A DNA stretch of 44,844 bases from Ruminococcus_G sp050944435 (lineage in GTDB: Bacteria > Bacillota > Clostridia > Lachnospirales > Lachnospiraceae), in contig JBMNRB010000023.1 of assembly GCA_050944435.1 (NCBI GenBank), forward strand, positions 1 to 44,844, given 5' to 3'. Below, piece after piece: positions 24,340 through 32,201 of the stretch (the stretch's first letter is position 1; each line of letters opens with the position of its first letter). A program made the position numbers and the translations under genes. Under the pieces are notes generated by a model, which worked only from the letters and a program-made list of their open reading frames with translations, had not been told where the DNA came from and ran no database searches.

Positions 24340-25338
24340 ATGAAAAGAAAACTTTTGGCGGTACTAATGGCAATGTCCATGGCGGCAATGATGACTGCAT
24401 GCGGAGGTTCCGGCGGAGGAGATGCATCTGCTGATGATGCCTCTTCAGGCGACACATCTGCTGAGGGGGGGACAGAAGCACAGGATCCCCAAGACATCAG
24501 CATTGCAGTAAATTTAAAAACATTGAACAGTGAATACTGGGGAAATGTAAAAAGTGGATGCGACAGAGCCGCGGAAGAATTGGGAATTGAGGTAACGGTA
24601 AACGGACCTGATGCGGAAAGTGAGATTGCTCAGCAGGTGACTCAGATTGGCGACCAGTTGGCTCAGGATGTGGACGCAATCATCGTGGCGCCTTGTGATA
24701 TTGATTCCGTTTCCGGCGCACTGGAGAGCGCTTCTGGACAGATTCCTATCTTCTTCATCGATCAGGATGTGGATTTTGAAGGGAAAACTTCTTTTATCGG
24801 AACCAGCAACGTGGAAGCTGCGAAAACCGGCGGCGAATATATCGGTGAAAACATCGGTGAAGATGCGAAGGTAGTTATTATATATGGACAGGAAGGCGAA
24901 AGCACATCCAATGCCAGAATGCAGGGATATAAAGAAGGGCTGGCAGAGTACGGCATAGAGCCTATTGCGGAACAGTCCGGAAATAATGTATCTGATACGG
25001 CGAAAGCAGCTATGGAAGACCTGCTGACACGTTTTAACAATGATATCGACGCTGTTTTATGCCATAATGACGACACTGCCATCGGCGCGCTGTCTGCATG
25101 CCAGGATGCCGGTGTGGCAGACGATATTACTATTGTTGGTTTCGATGGAAATCAGTCTGCAGTAGAATTGGTGAATTCCGGCGACCTGGCAGCTACTATT
25201 GCACAGCAGCCGGAAGAGATGGGGTACACTGCTGTTATGAATGCCTATAAAGCAATCAATGGCGAAGAAGTGGAAGAAAGTATTCCTATTGAAACAGTTT
25301 TCATTACACAGGAAAATGCAGCAGAGTATTTGGAGTAA
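24340..25338 (+). CDS. Sugar ABC transporter substrate-binding lipoprotein (RbsB type)
   Basis: This 332-residue exported receptor has a 20-residue signal peptide ending in the lipobox MTAC with acylated C21. A Gly/Ser/Asp/Glu-rich linker (about 22-52) follows, then a type 1 periplasmic-binding-protein fold starting ISIAVNLKTLNSEYWGNV. Typical blocks are DAIIVAPCDIDS, FIDQDVDF, and CHNDDTAIGALSACQDAG with IVGFDGNQSAVELV. GGAGGGG precedes the ATG at 24340. It delivers substrate to the permease/ATPase encoded just upstream. The fold fits ribose- or inositol-class ligands, but the ligand is not determinable here. Confidence 0.92.
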   Translation: MKRKLLAVLMAMSMAAMMTACGGSGGGDASADDASSGDTSAEGGTEAQDPQDISIAVNLKTLNSEYWGNVKSGCDRAAEELGIEVTVNGPDAESEIAQQVTQIGDQLAQDVDAIIVAPCDIDSVSGALESASGQIPIFFIDQDVDFEGKTSFIGTSNVEAAKTGGEYIGENIGEDAKVVIIYGQEGESTSNARMQGYKEGLAEYGIEPIAEQSGNNVSDTAKAAMEDLLTRFNNDIDAVLCHNDDTAIGALSACQDAGVADDITIVGFDGNQSAVELVNSGDLAATIAQQPEEMGYTAVMNAYKAINGEEVEESIPIETVFITQENAAEYLE

Positions 25339-25383
25339 TATAGAAGCCCACAATACATACTTATAATACATCACTTTTAACGG

Positions 25384-25410
25384 AGGGATCCTGGAGACGG
25401 GGTCCCTTTT
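25384..25410 (+). terminator. Terminator of the sugar importer operon
   Basis: AGGGATCC (25384-25391) pairs with the GGGGTCCCT arm (25399-25407), including one G-T pair, followed by only four T. It lies 45 bases after the binding-protein stop. A moderate terminator. Confidence 0.6.
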
Positions 25411-25459
25411 CCCGATATGCAGAAAGCACAAAATATTAACAAGGTGCAAGTAAATATAA

Positions 25460-25488
25460 TTGTCTTTCGCTGAAACAGAGTATACAAT
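25460..25488 (+). promoter_or_regulatory. Probable promoter of the TauE-like gene
   Basis: TTGTCT (25460-25465) and TACAAT (25483-25488) with a 17-bp spacer lie 45 bases before the ATG at 25533. The match is partial in both boxes. Confidence 0.45.
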
Positions 25489-25532
25489 AATGGAAAGTTA
25501 ACGTATATTTCAAGAATCGGGGGATCAATATT

Positions 25533-26285
25533 ATGGAAATGACATTAGATCTGGCACTTTTCATTTTTGCCGCGCAGTTTATCGGTTATATTGTAAAAGG
25601 CCTGGCAGGATTTGGAAATCCACTGATTGCCAATCCCATTATGGCCATGCGAATCGACAACCTGCAGATTACACCAGGGGTTCTGCCGGTGGATATGTGT
25701 GTTAATATCTATATTTCAGTGAAAAACAGAAAATCTTTTATCATGAAGCTGGCAATTCCCATTGCAATCTGTATTATGATTGGAGTGGTCCCAGGAACAT
25801 TGTTTCTGAAAGTGGGATCTCAGTGGGTCATCAAAGCGCTGCTGGGTGTGTTCATTATCGGGCTTGGTGTTGAGATGCTGACCAGAAAAGAATCAGAAAA
25901 TATCAATCGAAAAAACCATCCGGTAGTGATGGGACTGGTATCGTTGATTTCCGGTTTTTTGTCCGGCCTTTTTGGTATCAATATGCTGTTTCTGGCCTAC
26001 CTGAACCGGTATGTGTCCAACCGCCATCAATTCCGGGCCAATGTATGTTTTATTTTCTGTTTTGAAAATATTTTCCGTCTGATCATGTATGCCGTTAACG
26101 GTATGCTGAATGTGTTTACGCTGTGGATTACCGCGCTGTCGGTGCCGGCAGCCATTCTGGGGCTGTGGATTGGAGGGCGGATTGACTTGAAACTGAGCGA
26201 AAAAAAGGCCAATCTGATTATGAATCTTGTATTCATACTGGGGGGTCTGAGCATATTGGTGAAGGCGCTGATTTTTAAATCCTAA
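25533..26285 (+). CDS. TauE/SafE (DUF81) family membrane protein
   Basis: A 250-residue polytopic membrane protein with about seven to eight hydrophobic helices. The N-terminal half contains GYIVKGLAGFGNPLIANPIM and the second half the related MGLVSLISGFLSGLFGINM, the internal repeat seen in TauE/SafE exporters. Relatives move sulfite, sulfoacetate or other organic anions across the membrane. The ATG follows GGGGG with a ten-base gap. It lies alone between the sugar importer operon and an AraC regulator gene. The cargo is unknown; it may be part of the AraC-controlled set. Confidence 0.78.
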   Translation: MEMTLDLALFIFAAQFIGYIVKGLAGFGNPLIANPIMAMRIDNLQITPGVLPVDMCVNIYISVKNRKSFIMKLAIPIAICIMIGVVPGTLFLKVGSQWVIKALLGVFIIGLGVEMLTRKESENINRKNHPVVMGLVSLISGFLSGLFGINMLFLAYLNRYVSNRHQFRANVCFIFCFENIFRLIMYAVNGMLNVFTLWITALSVPAAILGLWIGGRIDLKLSEKKANLIMNLVFILGGLSILVKALIFKS

Positions 26286-26298
26286 ATCGGGGGCTTAC

Positions 26299-26331
26299 GC
26301 GTTTTGTGCTTGCATTTTGTCATTTTGTGCT
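26299..26331 (+). promoter_or_regulatory. Candidate AraC operator A (two direct repeats, 21-bp period)
   Basis: TTTTGTGCT occurs at 26302-26310 and again at 26323-26331. The whole 33-bp element from 26299 matches the element at 31993-32025 at 28 of 33 positions. The two half-sites on one face of the helix are the usual layout for AraC-family binding. A TATAAT at 26361-26366, 29 bases downstream with no good -35 box, suggests activator-dependent expression of the AraC gene. The role is inferred. Confidence 0.6.
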
Positions 26332-26427
26332 ATTGGTAATAAGAGTTTTCGTGTTACCCTTATAATATAGGAAGATTTTTGGGATAATTTTGTTATCGGA
26401 AATTTTCATGCAGGAGGTGACACCATA

Positions 26428-27363
26428 GTGCAGAGGGAGTATCCTTATAAAAACTTTAAAGTGTATGATTCTACGCCTGTTTCTGTGGAAATGTGGAATG
26501 ACCAGGAATCCGTGGAAATGCACTGTCATCAGTTTTATGAATTTACGGTGATCACGAAAGGCTCCTGCATACATAATTACCGGGGGGTGCAGGTGCCGCT
26601 TATACCGGGAGACATTTTTATGATTGAACCCAATCAGCCCCATGGGTACGAAATTCAGGCTCAGGTGAACATTATAAATTGTCAGTTTTATCCGGAGCAG
26701 CTCAGCAATGAAAACAATCAGATGCTGCAGAGCGCCTGGGCGGCCAGTAAAAGTGAAGATATTAAGAAGCAGTGGGATGAGCTTCTGCAGTACGTAAGCC
26801 TGGAAGATACCGGTATTGACAGCAATGTGCGGCAGGCGAATCTTAATACCCAGGGGATAATTCACCTGAACGGTGAAGAATTGGCTTATGTGGAATCGCT
26901 GCTGCAGGAGATGGCGCGGGAACAAAGAGAGCAAGAGATTAATCTTGTATATGCCAAGTCTGCTTATCTGCAGCTTATTCTGGTGAAATTAAGCCGGGTG
27001 CAGATGAAAAGGAATGAAAAAATTAATCACCATTCCAATCAGAAAAAGGATATGATTTACGATGCTCTGGTATATATTGAGGAACATTTGGATGAGAAAA
27101 TAGACTTTTCCAGTTTGGCGGAACAAAGTTTTATGAGTCCAAGCTATTTCCGGTCAATCTTTAAAGATGTAACCGGTCTGACGCCGGTGGATTATCTGAA
27201 TCGGATGAGAATCGTAAAATCTTTGGAATACCTGGAGCGCGATAAGTCAACCATTGCGGAAGCCGCCGCTAAAGTGGGGGTTTTTGATTCAAATTATTAT
27301 TCCCGAATGTTTAAAAAAGTGATGGGATATTCACCTAAATATTTTAAAAGTATACGAAATTAG
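26428..27363 (+). CDS. AraC-family transcriptional regulator
   Basis: This 311-residue protein has an N-terminal cupin-type ligand-binding domain. Its metal or ligand histidines lie in VEMHCHQFYEFTVI (about 28-41) and PNQPHGYEI. A C-terminal AraC double helix-turn-helix spans roughly residues 205-311, with IDFSSLAEQSFMSPSYFRSIFKD and YFLK-like DSNYYSRMFKKVMGYSPKYF. It starts at GTG, supported by AGGAGGTGA seven bases upstream. The promoter region holds a 33-bp repeat element also found before the URO-D gene at 32202, so it probably controls itself and that gene. The ligand is unknown, likely a sugar. Confidence 0.88.
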   Translation: MQREYPYKNFKVYDSTPVSVEMWNDQESVEMHCHQFYEFTVITKGSCIHNYRGVQVPLIPGDIFMIEPNQPHGYEIQAQVNIINCQFYPEQLSNENNQMLQSAWAASKSEDIKKQWDELLQYVSLEDTGIDSNVRQANLNTQGIIHLNGEELAYVESLLQEMAREQREQEINLVYAKSAYLQLILVKLSRVQMKRNEKINHHSNQKKDMIYDALVYIEEHLDEKIDFSSLAEQSFMSPSYFRSIFKDVTGLTPVDYLNRMRIVKSLEYLERDKSTIAEAAAKVGVFDSNYYSRMFKKVMGYSPKYFKSIRN

Positions 27364-27383
27364 AAAAAGGAAAGTAAAAAGAG

Positions 27384-27440
27384 ACAGTCTCAAAGGATTC
27401 GGACTATTTTGGTGTCTGGATCCTATGAGGCTGTTTTTTT
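27384..27440 (+). terminator. Terminator of the AraC gene
   Basis: ACAGTCTCA (27384-27392) pairs with TGAGGCTGT (27426-27434), extended by AGGATTC with GGATCCT, followed by six more T to 27440. It is a long stem with a 17-base loop and separates the AraC gene from the exporter operon. Confidence 0.8.
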
Positions 27441-27495
27441 AAAAGATAACCCGTGATATATGACCGAACAGATGTAAAGTTTCACAGAATAGCCA

Positions 27496-27535
27496 TTAAG
27501 AATTTTAGGTTCGCTTAAGGCCTGATGCTTATAAT
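27496..27535 (+). promoter_or_regulatory. Probable promoter of the MacAB-like operon with short direct repeats
   Basis: A perfect TATAAT at 27530-27535 has no good -35 box. Upstream are TTAAG (27496-27500), TTAGG (27505-27509) and TTAAG (27515-27519), about ten bases apart. Such spaced repeats over the -35 region fit an OmpR-type activator. No two-component genes lie nearby, so the regulator would be encoded elsewhere. Confidence 0.4.
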
Positions 27536-27583
27536 TATAATTGCCAAAGAGCAGGAATCTTGATAAAGGAAGGATTAGCGGTC

Positions 27584-30010
27584 ATGAACAGGCGGGAAAA
27601 AACAGCAAGAAGAGGAATATGGAAAAAACTGCCCAATAAACGGAAGATTCTGATTATAGGCGGGATTGTGTTGATTATATGTATTGCAGGGGGCCTCATT
27701 CTGATAAATGGAAGAAGCAAAAACGCGGTGGCTGCCGCATCTGCCGTGCAGGAGACCACAGTCCGGACCGGAGATATTTCCAACACGATTGTGGGAACCG
27801 GAAACCTTGAAAACGAAGAAACCTCCTCGGTGACGATTCCATCGGGAGTTACGATTGATGAAGTGTTGGTAGAAAGCGGAGATACAGTTTCGGCGGGAGA
27901 TGTGTTGGCAACGGTGGATGAGAGCAGCGTGCTTGGCGCCATGGCAAATGTCCAGGATCAGATTGATGAATTGGATGGAGAGCTTAGCGAATGTGCAGAT
28001 GAGGATGAGCAGGAGCTTACGGCCGGGATTTCCGGACGGATTAAACGTATATATGTACAGGAAGGAGAAGACGCCGCCGCCTGCATTGCGGACAATGGTG
28101 CGTTGATTCTGATTTCAGCCGATGGCTTGATGGCGGTGGACCTGTCCGGCATATCCAAAGTAGAGGAAGAGGATGAGGTAACGGTAACGTTGTCGAACGG
28201 AACAGTAAAAGAAGGAGAGGTGGAAACCGTTTCCGGAGAAAACTGTACCGTGACTCTTTCGGACAGCGGAACCGGAATGGACGATGAGGTGACGGTTGCA
28301 GCTAAAGACGGGACAACGCTGGGAACCGGAACGACGTATATCCATGACAGCAGAGCTATTACAGCTGCAGGAGGAACCATTGCAGATATCCAGGTATCTG
28401 AGGACGAGGCCGTATCGGAAGACAGCGTGCTTCTGATCATGGAAGGCGGTGAAGAATCTTCAGAATATCAGAAACTGAAGGCGCAGAGGGATTCTCTCAC
28501 AGAAAGCCTGCAGAAGCTGGCGGTGCTGGCGAAGGATCAGGCGATCACTGCCAAGGAGGACGGAATTATCAGTCAGGTTAATGTGTCTGACACAAGCCAG
28601 TCGTCCACCTCAACTTCTGATTCAGCAGACAGTGCAGATACTGCGGCGGTTTCCGGCATTAGTCAGACATCTGTTCAAAAGGCGAGCCAGAGGGTCATAC
28701 GTTTATCTTCGGAAACAGGTTCTGAAATAGATGATACCACGGAGGAGGATTCTGCAGATGAACCGGAGGAAGAGTCAGGGGAAGAATCTGTCGGAGAAGT
28801 CATCCAACTGCAGGTTGTGTCATCCGGAAACAGTACAAAGTCAATGCTGGTTATTGCATCGCCGAAAACAGGACAGACACCGCAGAGCAGTATTCAGGCA
28901 TTAGACGGCAGTTACAGCGGTTCCATATGTTGGAGTCCGGCGGATGCTTCTTTCCAGGCAGAGACAGTTTATCAGGCAAATATTGTTCTTCAGGCGGATG
29001 ACAACTATGTTTTTTCCGGTGACAGTATAACAGGAACTGCCGTTGGAGTACTGTCTGGTATTTCTGTATCTGATGATGGGAAAACAATGGAGCTTCAGAT
29101 TACCTTTCCAGCCACAGAGGCAGATGAAAGTGATGATGCCGGCATCGGAGAAGATCAGACATCCAGCAGTGCAGATGATCAGACAGCATCTGGAGGTGGA
29201 CAAGTGGATGAAATGCCTCAGCAGTCCACATCCGACAGCAGTACCGGCGGCAGTGCATTATCTGAAATTCCAGGCGGCAGTTACAGCGGAAGCGGCGTAT
29301 CGTCAGGAAATTCTTCGACAGCGGATACCACTGCCGGTCTTACGGAAGAAACATCCGACAGCAGTTCTCTTTCCAGTGAATATTCCAGTGATGTGACAGC
29401 CTTTACAGTGGCATCCGGCGACCGGATGGCAATTTCCATCAGTGTTGATGAGCTGGATATTAATTCAGTCAGCGAAGAGCAGACGGCGGAAGTGACGCTG
29501 GATGCCATCGAAGGGGAGACCTTTTCCGGTACGGTCACAAAGGTGAACCAGACATCCAGCAGCGCCAGCGGAGGTGTGGCAAAATATACGGTCATAGTTT
29601 CTGTTTCTAAAACCGATGAGATGAAAGAAGGGATGAATGCTTCGGCGGTTATTGTGGTGGAACAGAAGGAAGATGTGTTGACCTTGCCTGTGGAAGCGCT
29701 GCAGGAAAGCGGCGATGAAGTATTCGTTTATACCCGGAGAGAGGATGACGGAACCCTTTCCGGAGAGCGGCAAGTCACAACGGGAATTTCCGACGGCAGT
29801 ACCGTTGAAATTACCGAAGGACTTTCTGAAGGAGATACAGTCTATTATGAGCGAATCGGCAGTGATTCTACGTTGGAGGATAGCGGTGGATTCGGTGAAA
29901 TTTCCGGAGGTGATATGCCGAATATGGAGAATATGCCGGATATGAGTGAGATGCCACCAGAAGGTGAAATGCCGAATGCAGGAGATATGCCGTCAAGCGG
30001 CCAGGGATAA
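27584..30010 (+). CDS. Efflux periplasmic-adaptor-like protein (HlyD/MacA family) with large inserts
   Basis: This membrane-fusion-type subunit is 808 residues, about twice the usual MacA length. After a basic N-terminus, one membrane helix (about 21-42) anchors the protein outside the cell membrane. Split biotinyl-lipoyl-like segments lie at about 83-112, 147-180 and 320-336. Inserted are a Ser/Asp/Glu-rich stretch (335-405), a beta-rich domain (about 432-512: GSYSGSICWSPADASF...YVFSGD...SDDGKTMELQITFPAT) and a Ser/Thr-rich linker (512-602). The beta-rich domain resembles repeats of clostridial surface proteins. A beta-barrel/MacA-like domain follows (604-765). The tail is rich in Met and Pro (about 776-803). 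It shares an operon with the ATPase and permease that follow. Confidence 0.82.
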   Translation: MNRREKTARRGIWKKLPNKRKILIIGGIVLIICIAGGLILINGRSKNAVAAASAVQETTVRTGDISNTIVGTGNLENEETSSVTIPSGVTIDEVLVESGDTVSAGDVLATVDESSVLGAMANVQDQIDELDGELSECADEDEQELTAGISGRIKRIYVQEGEDAAACIADNGALILISADGLMAVDLSGISKVEEEDEVTVTLSNGTVKEGEVETVSGENCTVTLSDSGTGMDDEVTVAAKDGTTLGTGTTYIHDSRAITAAGGTIADIQVSEDEAVSEDSVLLIMEGGEESSEYQKLKAQRDSLTESLQKLAVLAKDQAITAKEDGIISQVNVSDTSQSSTSTSDSADSADTAAVSGISQTSVQKASQRVIRLSSETGSEIDDTTEEDSADEPEEESGEESVGEVIQLQVVSSGNSTKSMLVIASPKTGQTPQSSIQALDGSYSGSICWSPADASFQAETVYQANIVLQADDNYVFSGDSITGTAVGVLSGISVSDDGKTMELQITFPATEADESDDAGIGEDQTSSSADDQTASGGGQVDEMPQQSTSDSSTGGSALSEIPGGSYSGSGVSSGNSSTADTTAGLTEETSDSSSLSSEYSSDVTAFTVASGDRMAISISVDELDINSVSEEQTAEVTLDAIEGETFSGTVTKVNQTSSSASGGVAKYTVIVSVSKTDEMKEGMNASAVIVVEQKEDVLTLPVEALQESGDEVFVYTRREDDGTLSGERQVTTGISDGSTVEITEGLSEGDTVYYERIGSDSTLEDSGGFGEISGGDMPNMENMPDMSEMPPEGEMPNAGDMPSSGQG

Positions 30011-30020
30011 GGGGAATATT

Positions 30021-30692
30021 ATGATTCGATTAAATCATGTATCAAAAATCTATCAGATCGGTGATGAGACTGTTCATGCTTTAAATGATGTTACGGTGCA
30101 TGTGGAAAAAGGTGAATTTGTCAGTATCATTGGTCCCTCCGGCAGCGGAAAATCAACGATGATGAACATCATCGGCTGCCTTGACATCGCCGATGAAGGT
30201 AAATATATACTGGACGGAATGGCCATTGAGCATTATTCCGAAAAAGAACTGGCTAAAATACGGAACGAAAAAATTGGTTTTATTTTTCAGAGTTTTAATC
30301 TTCTTCCAAAACTGACGGCAAAAGAAAATGTGGAACTTCCGCTGATTTATCGGAAAATTCCAGCCAAAGAACGCAATAGCATGGTAATGGAGGCGTTGGA
30401 AAAGGTGAAACTTCCACATCGGATGAACCACAGACCGGCTGAACTGTCAGGTGGGCAGCAGCAGAGAGTGGCAATCGCCCGGGCTCTGGTGACAATGCCG
30501 TCGCTGTTTCTGGCAGATGAGCCCACAGGAAATCTGGATTCCCGTACCGGGGAAGAGATCATGGAGTTGTTTTATGAACTGCACAGTGCAGGCAAGACCA
30601 TCGTGCTAATTACCCATGACGGACAAGTGGCGGATGCTGCGGATCGGAAGATTCATATCCGGGACGGACGGGTGAGTGAGGTGAGCATATGA
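30021..30692 (+). CDS. ABC exporter ATP-binding protein (MacB/LolD type)
   Basis: This single-domain ATPase, 223 residues, has Walker A GPSGSGKST (about 38-46), the Q-loop FIFQSFNLLPKL, signature LSGGQQQRVAIARAL, Walker B LFLADEPTGNLD and the H-loop THD. The sequence is typical of MacB/LolD-like systems that drive the MacB-type permease. The ATG at 30021 is chosen because GGGG lies upstream and the conserved MIRLNHVSKIY start follows; a longer reading from 29946 would run into the adaptor gene. It overlaps the permease start by four bases. Confidence 0.92.
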   Translation: MIRLNHVSKIYQIGDETVHALNDVTVHVEKGEFVSIIGPSGSGKSTMMNIIGCLDIADEGKYILDGMAIEHYSEKELAKIRNEKIGFIFQSFNLLPKLTAKENVELPLIYRKIPAKERNSMVMEALEKVKLPHRMNHRPAELSGGQQQRVAIARALVTMPSLFLADEPTGNLDSRTGEEIMELFYELHSAGKTIVLITHDGQVADAADRKIHIRDGRVSEVSI

Positions 30693-31888
30693 TCCTGCAA
30701 ACATGGAAAATGGCTGTCGGTGCAGTTGCGGCTAATAAACTGCGGACGTTTCTTACCATGCTGGGTATAATCATCGGCGTTATGTCTCTTATTATCCTGG
30801 TTTCCCTGGCTGGAGGAGCCACTTCTTCTGTGACCAGTCAGATCTCCGAAATGGGCAGCAATTATCTGAGCGTGCGGATAACGGATGATAAGGAGAATCC
30901 CTTGCGGTGGTCTGAATTTCAGGAACTGCTGCAGGATGAAACTATCGAGGAGGCAGCGCCATTTTACATGACCAGCATGACAGGAAAAAGCGGTTACACC
31001 AGCGAGACAATTAATATTTATGGAACAACCGGCGATTATTTTCGGATCATGGATCTTGGGCTGCAAAGCGGGAGATTGATAAAACAGACCGATCAGGATA
31101 ATCATACCTATGTGATCATGATTACAGCCGATACAGCAACGGAGTATTTTGGCCATCCCGATGCGGTGGGAGAGTACCTTTCGCTGGATGGAAGAAGTTT
31201 TCTGGTGATTGGCATCCTGGAGAGCGGGGAGCAGACACAGATGATGCTGGCATCGGACAGTGAAGAAGAGACGGCGGCGCTGGAAGGATATATTCCCTAT
31301 TCTACCATGACAAGGGTGGCAGAGGGGATTTTGGATATTACCCAGTTTTATGTTTCTTCCACATCGGAGGAATCTTTGAATCAGACAGAGACGGCGGTCA
31401 ATCGCATTCTGCTGGAGCGTCTGGAAAATGATGACGAGGCATTTGAAATTCAGAATCAGTCGGAGGTGCTGGAAACGGTTGAAGAAGTTGATCATACCAT
31501 GAACCTGATGCTTGCCGGAATCGCGGCAATTTCTTTGTTGGTTGGAGGTCTTGGGATCATGAATATTATGCTGGTTTCTGTCACGGAACGCACCAGGGAG
31601 ATCGGTATTCGTAAAGCTATTGGAGCCGGGAAAGGAAGTATCCTGCTTCAGTTTTTAATGGAGGCTGTAATCGTAAGCCTGGCCGGATGCTTTTTAGGAA
31701 TCGTTTTTTCCTGGATCGCCCTTCAGGCGGCAGCAAACATTCTGGCGGACAGCATGACCATAGTGATGGACTGGAAGATCACACTGACAGCGGTTGCTTT
31801 TTCAGCAGTGACCGGAATTGTTTTTGGACTTTATCCTGCCGGAAAAGCGGCTGCAAAAAAACCAATTGATGCGCTGCGCTATTCATAG
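30689..31888 (+). CDS. ABC exporter permease (MacB/FtsX type)
   Basis: This 399-residue permease has the MacB layout. One N-terminal membrane helix (TFLTMLGIIIGVMSLIILVSLAGG, about 19-42) is followed by a large extracytoplasmic MacB_PCD-like domain (about 45-275). Three C-terminal helices form the FtsX domain, with LGIMNIMLVSVTERTREIGIRKAIGA between the first two. The closing AAKKPIDALRYS is typical. Together with the adaptor and ATPase it should export a peptide, antibiotic or other small molecule. The cargo is unknown. Confidence 0.92.
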   Translation: MILQTWKMAVGAVAANKLRTFLTMLGIIIGVMSLIILVSLAGGATSSVTSQISEMGSNYLSVRITDDKENPLRWSEFQELLQDETIEEAAPFYMTSMTGKSGYTSETINIYGTTGDYFRIMDLGLQSGRLIKQTDQDNHTYVIMITADTATEYFGHPDAVGEYLSLDGRSFLVIGILESGEQTQMMLASDSEEETAALEGYIPYSTMTRVAEGILDITQFYVSSTSEESLNQTETAVNRILLERLENDDEAFEIQNQSEVLETVEEVDHTMNLMLAGIAAISLLVGGLGIMNIMLVSVTERTREIGIRKAIGAGKGSILLQFLMEAVIVSLAGCFLGIVFSWIALQAAANILADSMTIVMDWKITLTAVAFSAVTGIVFGLYPAGKAAAKKPIDALRYS

Positions 31889-31907
31889 AAAAGCTTGCGG
31901 TCCACTG

Positions 31908-31957
31908 GGCAAAAGATCTTGACGGAGTTTTACGTACTTTCTTTTGCCTCTTTTTTT
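31908..31957 (+). terminator. Terminator of the MacAB-like operon
   Basis: GGCAAAAGA (31908-31916) pairs with TCTTTTGCC (31940-31948), with a 23-base loop and a TCTTTTTTT tail. Just downstream lies GCGTGTACGCGCACGC (31965-31980), whose GCGTG and CACGC arms could form a small hairpin of unknown role. Confidence 0.65.
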
Positions 31958-31992
31958 ACTAAAAGCGTGTACGCGCACGCGAAAAGATATTT

Positions 31993-32025
31993 GCGTTTTG
32001 TGCTAGCATTGTGTTGTATTGTGCT
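31993..32025 (+). promoter_or_regulatory. Candidate AraC operator B upstream of the second URO-D gene
   Basis: TTTTGTGCT (31996-32004) and TATTGTGCT (32017-32025) repeat with a 21-bp period. The 33-bp element matches the one at 26299-26331 at 28 positions. Possible -10 boxes TATACT (32049-32054) or TCTAAT (32054-32059) follow, with no good -35 box. A third half-site, TATTGTGCT at 32162-32170, lies in the leader. The gap 31889-32201 otherwise holds only the terminator above. Confidence 0.6.
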
Positions 32026-32201
32026 CACAGGGGATAAGGATATTATGCTATACTCTAATTACAAACAAGGAGAACAAAGAAAAAACAACGGAAATGTGCA
32101 AAAATTGAAAGAATAAAAAATGTGCGGGTATTTCCGTGAAAAAAGTTAAACGAAAAAAATGTATTGTGCTTAAAAGGAAAAGCATGGAAAGGAGAAAAAT
32201 T

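Noticed and set aside
28574..29400. Repetitive-looking DNA in the adaptor gene as a CRISPR or tandem repeat
   Set aside because: The pattern comes from Ser/Asp/Glu codon usage in protein linkers; no fixed-length repeat or spacer structure is present.
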